Source: Lujinxingiaceae bacterium (GTDB lineage: Bacteria > Myxococcota_A > Bradymonadia > Bradymonadales > Bradymonadaceae). Taken from it: DNA of 39,894 bases. The notes below the pieces were generated by a model. The model did no database searches. It was not told the origin of the DNA and worked only from the letters and a program-made list of their open reading frames with translations. A program made the position numbers and the translations under genes. The stretch spans positions 1 to 39,894 of the forward strand of contig JACCWM010000097.1 of NCBI GenBank assembly GCA_013697635.1. The letters are read 5' to 3'. Of this stretch, positions 34,721 through 39,894 are shown in pieces (positions within the stretch are counted from its first letter, which is position 1; each line of letters begins with the position of its first letter).

Positions 34721-35998
34721 CTATTGACCGATATCGCGGCGGTAATGCGCGCCGTCCCAGCTGATGCTGGCGACGGCCGCATAGGCGCGCTCACGCGCTT
34801 GGCCGGCACTGCGCCCACGCGCCGTGACACCGAGCACGCGGCCTGCCGCATTGACAAGGCGCCCCTGGGCGTCTTTTTTTGTACCCGCGTGAAAGACTTT
34901 GGTGCCCTCGACACGCCCGGCCTCTTCGAGACCCTCAATTATGTGGCCGCGATCGGTCGCGGCCGGATAACCGCGCGACGCCATGACGATGCACGAGGCG
35001 TGGTGCGCAGGGTTGATGCGCCCATCTTTTAGGCTGCCGTCGAGCGCGCTTTGCAGCAGCGCGCCCAGATCGTCTTCGATGGCCAACATCAAGGCCTGCG
35101 TCTCCGGGTCGCCCAGGCGCACGTTGAACTCGAGCACCATGGCCTCGCCATCTTTGAGCATCAAACCGGCGTAGAGAAAGCCGCGAAAGCCGCGCCCGCG
35201 CCGCTCGAGCTCGGACAGCACCGGGCGAATCACCGTCTCGACGATGTGGGCTTCGAGCGCGGCGCTGGCAAGCGGCGACGGCGAGAATGCACCCATGCCA
35301 CCGGTGTTTGGGCCCGTGTCGCCGTCGCCGACGCGCTTGTGATCCTGGCTCGTCGGCAGGGTGAGCACATGCTCGCCGTCGGTGATCACCATAAAGGACA
35401 TCTCCGTGCCCTCGAGAAACTGCTCGATGACGACGCGGCTCGAAGCACTTCCCAGGCTCTGGTTGGCCAGAAAGTCGGTGAGCGTCGCCTCGCTCGTGGC
35501 CAGGTCGGCCGAGATCACCACGCCTTTGCCCGCGGCCAGGCCATCGGCCTTGATCACGAGCGGATGTTTGGCCTTTCGCGCGTACTGGAGCGCAGCCGCG
35601 ACTTGCTCGAAGACTTCAAAGTCGGCCGTGGGCACGCCCGCTGCCCGCATGACGTCTTTGGCGAAGGCCTTGCTACCTTCGAGCTCGGCGGCGCCCTTTC
35701 GCGGACCGAAGATCGCCAAACCGCGCGCCTCGAAGGCGTCGACGACCCCGGCACAGAGCAGGACTTCGGGGCCAACCACGGTCAAGGTGATCGCCTGCTC
35801 GGCGGCAAAATCGGCCAGCGCCTGCAGATCGTCGCCGGCGATCGCGACACATCCTCCGCGAATGCTCGGGTCGGCGGCGATGCCGTCGTTGCCTGGAGCG
35901 ACGTAGACGATCGGCTGATCGTCGGCCTGGCCAAGGCGCCAGGCGAGCGCATGCTCACGGCCGCCCGAGCCCAGCACGAGAAAGGAGCGTTGAGACAT
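34721..35998 (-). CDS. purD: Phosphoribosylamine-glycine ligase
   Basis: 425 residues, typical length. It joins glycine to phosphoribosylamine with ATP, giving GAR, the second step of purine synthesis. It shows the ATP-grasp plan: LVLGSGGREHALAWRL at the N terminus, then the GPRKGAAELEGSKAFAK segment, KADGLAAGKGV, GDGDTGPNTGGMGAFSPSP, and NVRLGDPETQ as metal-binding end. It follows purH after 20 bases and is probably co-transcribed. It converges with the PilZ-like gene with only seven bases between, and no terminator. Confidence 0.97.
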   Translation of the reverse strand: MSQRSFLVLGSGGREHALAWRLGQADDQPIVYVAPGNDGIAADPSIRGGCVAIAGDDLQALADFAAEQAITLTVVGPEVLLCAGVVDAFEARGLAIFGPRKGAAELEGSKAFAKDVMRAAGVPTADFEVFEQVAAALQYARKAKHPLVIKADGLAAGKGVVISADLATSEATLTDFLANQSLGSASSRVVIEQFLEGTEMSFMVITDGEHVLTLPTSQDHKRVGDGDTGPNTGGMGAFSPSPLASAALEAHIVETVIRPVLSELERRGRGFRGFLYAGLMLKDGEAMVLEFNVRLGDPETQALMLAIEDDLGALLQSALDGSLKDGRINPAHHASCIVMASRGYPAATDRGHIIEGLEEAGRVEGTKVFHAGTKKDAQGRLVNAAGRVLGVTARGRSAGQARERAYAAVASISWDGAHYRRDIGQ

Positions 35999-36018
35999 GG
36001 TCTATCCTAAGAGGCGCA

Positions 36019-37578
36019 TCAGTGGCGAAAGTGGCGCTTGGCGGTAAAAACCATCGCAATGTCGCTGGCATCACAGGCAGCGATGATCTCGTCGTCGCGC
36101 TTGGAGCCGCCGGGCTGAATGATCGCCCGGATGCCGGCGCGCGCGGCGGCGTCGACGCCGTCTCGAAACGGAAAGAAGGCGTCGCTTGCTAGCACCGATC
36201 CGGCCGGCGAAGTGGCGCATTTCTTGACTGCGAGTTCGACCGAGTCGACGCGGCTCATCTGTCCTGCGCCCACGCCCAGCGTGCGGCCGCGAAGCGCGAG
36301 CACGATGGCGTTGGATTTGACGTGCTTGCACACCTTCCAGGCGAAGAGCAGCTCGTCGAGCTCGCTGGCCGTGGGCTTGCGCTTGGTCGGCGACTCGAGC
36401 CCGCTCAAATCGAGCACGATGCGTGGGTCGGCGCTCTGGGCCAGATAGCCCAACGCTGTGGTGCGCACCAGGCGCTGGCGCTGGGATGGGCTCGACCAGC
36501 GCATCAGGCGGATATTCTTCTTCTCGGTGAGCAGCGCCAGCGCAGCCGGCTCGAAGTCGGGCGCAGCGATGATCTCGAAGAAGTGCTCGTTGAGCCGTTC
36601 GGCTAGTTGCTCGCTGACCGGGCGGTTGAGCGCGACGATCCCGCCAAAGGCGCTGATTGGATCGGACTGCAAGGCCCAGCTATAGGCGTCCTCGAGCGTG
36701 AGCGCGCGCGCGCAACCCGCCGGGTTGGTGTGCTTGATGATCGCCGCGGCCGGCTCATCAAACTCCCAGACCAGTTCGAGGGCGGCGTCGAGATCGACGA
36801 TGTTGTTGTAGCTGAGCTCTTTGCCGTGGAGCTTCTCCATGCCCCCGAAGGCCTGTTCCCCACGGGCCTGATACAGGGCGGCCTGTTGGTGGGGATTCTC
36901 GCCGTAGCGAAGTACATCGGTGCGCTCGAGATCGAGCGACAAGCGCGCGGGCAACACCTCGTCGGCTCCCGTCTCGGCGCCGTCCGCCTCGAGGCGAGCC
37001 TCGAAATAGCGCACGATCGCCGCATCGTAGGTGGCCGTGTGGCGAAAGGCCTTGAACGCGAGCTGCTGGCGAAGCGCCAGAGTTGGCCCGCCCTGCTCGA
37101 CGGCCTGGCCGACGCGCTCGAAATCCGCCGGGTCGACGACCACCGTAAGCGAGCCGTGATTCTTGGCCGCTGCGCGCAGCATCGTCGGACCACCGATGTC
37201 GATCGTCTCCACGGCCGTCGCCCAATCGGTGCCCGCCGAGACGACCTGAGTAAACGGGTAGAGGTTGACCACGACCATCGTGATGTTGGCGATGGCCTGG
37301 GCCTCGAGCGTGGCCACATGCTCGGCGTTGCCGCGATCGGCCAGCAACGCAGCGTGGATGCGCGGGTGCAAGGTCTTGACGCGCCCGTCCAAGATCTCGT
37401 CGAAGCCGGTCACGTCGCTGACGCCGACGACCTCGACGCCGCCCTCTCTGAGGTGTTTGGCCGTGCCGCCCGTCGAGATGATGCCAAAGCCTGCGGCGCT
37501 CAGCCGCTTGGCGAACGCAACGATGCCAGTCTTGTCCGAGACGCTAACAAGGGCGAAAGACGTGGTTTGCTGGGACAT
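36019..37578 (-). CDS. purH: Bifunctional AICAR transformylase / IMP cyclohydrolase
   Basis: 519 residues, normal for the family. It catalyses the last two steps to IMP. The IMP cyclohydrolase (MGS-like) half starts [15 protein letters not shown] and includes [10 protein letters not shown] and [11 protein letters not shown]. The transformylase half shows [37 protein letters not shown] and the C-terminal FFPFRDGVD and [14 protein letters not shown] blocks. The start has only a weak GAG upstream. It is the second gene of a sigma-like, purH, purD line; no purine-repressor site or riboswitch was recognised in the 70 bases before it. Confidence 0.97.
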   Translation of the reverse strand: MSQQTTSFALVSVSDKTGIVAFAKRLSAAGFGIISTGGTAKHLREGGVEVVGVSDVTGFDEILDGRVKTLHPRIHAALLADRGNAEHVATLEAQAIANITMVVVNLYPFTQVVSAGTDWATAVETIDIGGPTMLRAAAKNHGSLTVVVDPADFERVGQAVEQGGPTLALRQQLAFKAFRHTATYDAAIVRYFEARLEADGAETGADEVLPARLSLDLERTDVLRYGENPHQQAALYQARGEQAFGGMEKLHGKELSYNNIVDLDAALELVWEFDEPAAAIIKHTNPAGCARALTLEDAYSWALQSDPISAFGGIVALNRPVSEQLAERLNEHFFEIIAAPDFEPAALALLTEKKNIRLMRWSSPSQRQRLVRTTALGYLAQSADPRIVLDLSGLESPTKRKPTASELDELLFAWKVCKHVKSNAIVLALRGRTLGVGAGQMSRVDSVELAVKKCATSPAGSVLASDAFFPFRDGVDAAARAGIRAIIQPGGSKRDDEIIAACDASDIAMVFTAKRHFRH

Positions 37579-37648
37579 GGTCTGCTCAAACAGTCAGGGT
37601 AGGAGTGCCCGCTACTGCTTGGCTGATTACCGGAAGGAGGCCGAAACC

Positions 37649-38080
37649 TCAATCATCATATTCGTCGCGAAGCTTCTCGAGTCCAGTGGCCTCGACCTGA
37701 CGAATACGCTCGCGCGTCAGATTGAGCAGTTCACCGACCTCTTCGAGCGTAATGCCACCGCGATCGGCCACGTCGAGCGCGCAGGTCTCAGCAAGCTCCC
37801 ATACCTCCAAATCGGGGAAGTTGAGCTTGATCGAGCCGGTGTGCGGATTGACGTCGAGATAAAGGTGATACTTGCACGACACAAATGGGCAGGGACGCTC
37901 TCCGGAGCGGCACTCGCTGCGATCCCGGGGCCTCAAGAGATCGAGATCGCCCAGCATGTGGGCGACCTCCAAGCGCTCGTCTTCGCTGAGCTTTTTGAGT
38001 GCGATCGTTTTGCTTCGCCGCAGTCCCTTGCGGGCGCCGCGCTTGTTGGCGGTTCTTTGTCGTGTCTTGTTTTCAGCCAT
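37649..38080 (-). CDS. Small sigma-region-4-like DNA-binding protein with Cys/His cluster
   Basis: 143 residues. The C-terminal half is a sigma70 region 4 helix-turn-helix: [23 protein letters not shown] (about 108-130) is close to the -35-binding motif of sigma factors. Regions 2 and 3 are missing, so it cannot act as a full sigma factor alone. In the middle, Cys57, Cys64, Cys69 and His72 ([17 protein letters not shown]) look like a zinc site. A basic N terminus ([12 protein letters not shown]) may bind nucleic acid. I recall similar proteins in myxobacterial genomes and phages, without known role. It is followed by purH after 70 bases, so it may be part of that transcript. Start 38080 lacks a clear ribosome site. 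Confidence 0.82.
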   Translation of the reverse strand: MAENKTRQRTANKRGARKGLRRSKTIALKKLSEDERLEVAHMLGDLDLLRPRDRSECRSGERPCPFVSCKYHLYLDVNPHTGSIKLNFPDLEVWELAETCALDVADRGGITLEEVGELLNLTRERIRQVEATGLEKLRDEYDD

Positions 38081-38130
38081 TAGTTAGGACTGCCTGAATG
38101 GGAAATGTCGACCAACTTCGAGGTACTTGC

Positions 38131-38160
38131 ACAGTATGGTCGAGAACGCGTTGTTGTCAA
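38131..38160 (-). promoter_or_regulatory. Sigma70-like promoter for the sigma-like gene and purHD
   Basis: On the minus strand a perfect TTGACA (38155-38160) is followed after 18 bases by TACTGT (38131-38136), leaving about 45 bases of leader to ATG 38080. The -10 is only a partial match. Confidence 0.45.
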
Positions 38161-38435
38161 CCACCGCGAATCTTTGACAAATCCAAATTTCTACGTTTAT
38201 TCCACACCCACGCAAGGGGCAAACTTCGCTGCCAGCGCTTGCGTATCGCCGCTTTCCTTGTCGGGGCGACAATGATTAAATCGGCGCTGCTCTCGTCAAA
38301 GCCAATTCGGCAGGGCATAGGTTGGTGCTTGGGGGAGGTTCCCTCCCCGGGAAACAGGCGGCCGGGCCTTGGCATGGTCGCCCCTCTTTAGGCGTCGCCA
38401 GGAGCCGGACGCGACGCGCGGCTCACGACAAAACC
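38161..38435. other. Intergenic region with hairpin at 38332-38348
   Basis: The region before the TamB-like gene contains GGGGAGG-TTC-CCTCCCC (38332-38348), a seven-base stem, and a plus-strand TTGACA with a poor -10 just after it at about 38174. I see no gene, tRNA or riboswitch. Confidence 0.4.
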
Positions 38436-39894
38436 ATGGCATTACTGGACGAAATCGAGTTTCGGGTCTACCGCAGCCACATCAAGATCCCTCTGATCTT
38501 CTTTGTGCCTGCGGTCTGCCTGTTGAGCATCTACGTCCTGCTCTATTTCTACGTCAATTCAGGTTGGTTCGTCATCACGCTTCAAAAACAACTGCATTCA
38601 GCCTTCGGTGGCCACTTCGAGGTGGGCAAGCTCGAGGTCGAGCCCAGCCTCACCCAGGTGCACATCTACGACGTGCACTTTCTAACCCCCACGCGCGCGC
38701 CGATCATTGAGGCGCGCGTCGTCCACGCCGCGATCAATCCGTTGCTGGTGCTGGGAAATCGCATTCAATTCGACCGCGGCCACGTCGTCGGCGCCAAGGT
38801 GCGCCTGAGCTTCGACGAGAACGGCGACCTCAACCTCTTCGACGGACTGGGTTTCAACAAAGAACAGCCCGAAGAACAGGATGACGAAAGTGGCTCGCGC
38901 ATCTCGGTGGGCTTTGCCGATGTGCGCATCGAGGACTCGGAGTTTTACTTCGGCCACTCGATCTTCAATTTCACCATCCCCGACGTCAACATCCCCAACG
39001 CTTCGGTCTACGTCGAGCCGGCCACGATCTTGATGAACGTGCCCGAGCTGCGCGTGCCACGGGCCGACTTTCGCTTTCACCCGGAGCTGTTCAACTTCGA
39101 GCAGGCCCAGGGCGACTGGAGCTTTACGCTTCGCGACTTCGAGCTCGATAACTGGCGCTGGGCCAACGAAGGCTTCGCCGTCGAGCGGCTCTCGGCCGAT
39201 ATCGAGGGCTACCTGCTCGAGGTCGTCGGACGCATGGCCTTTCCCTCGAGCGAGAAGGACGAGCAAGGCCAGAAAATAGCCGGGGGGCCCAAGATGCTCT
39301 ACGAGGCGCGTGGCAAGCTCTCCGCGCCCTATTGGAGCCCGCTGCTTCACTACTTTACGCGCGACAACATCCACTTCGAGATCCCGGAGTTGAGCGCCGC
39401 CGTCGAAGGCACGCTCGAGGAGATCGACGGCAACTTCGAGGTCCACGCAAGCGTGCTCGAGGTGGCCGGGCTGTTCTTCAAGGACATCCGGGCGCGCCTG
39501 GCCCTGGAGAACCGTTTTCTCGTGCTCCAAGACGGCAGCGCGAGCTTTCACGGCGGGCGCATCCACTTTCCCTACGCCTATTTCAGCCTGCTCGACACGC
39601 GCTACGGCGCGATCGCCGATTTTGAGGGCGTCGATCCGGCAAGCGCGCTTCGTGAGCTCCAGGTCGATCTGCCCTGGCTCGAGGGCAGCGCGAGCGGCGG
39701 GCTGATGCTCGTCGGCGAGATCCCCAAATCGCCCGAGTACCGCGGCGATGGCCCCTATGCCGCGCTCGCCCACACGCTGGGCCGCTACGCCGATCTGGTG
39801 TTGACCAAGCCCTTGAACCTGGCCCGCGCCAACCGTGAGCTCATCCCGGTCGACCACGCCGTGCTCGCCCAGGGCACCCAGGCCTGGGTCGATC
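38436..39894 (+). CDS. AsmA/TamB-like envelope protein, N-terminal part
   Basis: 486 residues are open to the right edge with no stop. MALLDEIEFRVYRSH is followed by a membrane helix at about 18-40 (IPLIFFVPAVCLLSIYVLLYFYV), then a long periplasmic part of repeating short strands such as FEVGKLEVEPSLTQVHIYDV, VRIEDSEFYFG and LSFDENGDLNLFDGL. An N-terminal anchor with strand-rich repeats is what AsmA, TamB and YhdP bridge proteins show; these carry lipids between membranes or help barrel assembly. Which member it is cannot be told from the first third. ATG 38436 has no clear ribosome site, but no earlier start in frame has support. Confidence 0.75.
   Translation, partial: MALLDEIEFRVYRSHIKIPLIFFVPAVCLLSIYVLLYFYVNSGWFVITLQKQLHSAFGGHFEVGKLEVEPSLTQVHIYDVHFLTPTRAPIIEARVVHAAINPLLVLGNRIQFDRGHVVGAKVRLSFDENGDLNLFDGLGFNKEQPEEQDDESGSRISVGFADVRIEDSEFYFGHSIFNFTIPDVNIPNASVYVEPATILMNVPELRVPRADFRFHPELFNFEQAQGDWSFTLRDFELDNWRWANEGFAVERLSADIEGYLLEVVGRMAFPSSEKDEQGQKIAGGPKMLYEARGKLSAPYWSPLLHYFTRDNIHFEIPELSAAVEGTLEEIDGNFEVHASVLEVAGLFFKDIRARLALENRFLVLQDGSASFHGGRIHFPYAYFSLLDTRYGAIADFEGVDPASALRELQVDLPWLEGSASGGLMLVGEIPKSPEYRGDGPYAALAHTLGRYADLVLTKPLNLARANRELIPVDHAVLAQGTQAWVD

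Noticed and set aside
38081-38435. tRNA or riboswitch in the spacer
   Set aside because: No T-loop motif, acceptor pairing or known aptamer pattern found.

Overview
The window looks like a dense, GC-rich chromosomal stretch from a Myxococcota/Bradymonadota-type (former Deltaproteobacteria) bacterium. This placement is inferred from content: two Ser/Thr kinases (one with PEGA-like repeats), many lipoproteins, a pilT gene, a PilZ-like protein with a long acidic tail, a receiver protein with RomR-like layout, and a cinA-thpR-recA locus. No tRNA, rRNA, CRISPR array or intact insertion sequence was seen. Most real starts lie inside longer open frames, and I moved them where a ribosome binding site or homology decided the matter.

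Region by region. 1-900 is a scar: an N-terminally truncated IS4-type transposase remnant runs off the left edge, joined to a truncated copy of a small protein whose longer paralogue lies next to it, followed by a duplicated hairpin repeat. 897-4755 holds an amidase, then a dipeptide-type solute-binding lipoprotein coupled to a membrane-anchored TlpA-like thioredoxin. 4764-11232 (minus strand) is a three-gene operon with two ATGA overlaps: a membrane fatty acid desaturase, a 593-residue Hsp90-like GHKL ATPase, and a 1192-residue protein that appears to be a degenerate, probably ATP-binding-deficient relative of that ATPase. This is the best candidate here for an undescribed system. 11457-18668 holds a YihY-type membrane protein and three lipoproteins; one is a Lys-rich two-repeat surface protein ending in a CTPGYWKNH module. 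18840-25862 holds the receiver protein, a membrane Ser/Thr kinase followed by a RimK-type ligase and a small lipoprotein, and the PEGA kinase on the opposite strand.

26070-29306 is the cinA-thpR-recA locus; recA has its own sigma70-like promoter, a leader hairpin and tandem hairpins downstream. 29570-34713 holds pilT, a predicted outer-membrane barrel protein and the PilZ-like acidic protein. 34721-38080 (minus strand) is a purine module, purH then purD, preceded by a small sigma-region-4-like protein with a Cys/His cluster. From 38436 to the right edge runs the start of a large AsmA/TamB-like envelope protein.

Working together: envelope building and surface exposure dominate (desaturase, lipoproteins, TamB-like protein, TlpA, pilT), with kinases, receiver and PilZ-like proteins as likely control elements. 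All family calls come from reading motifs by eye; no database search was run.
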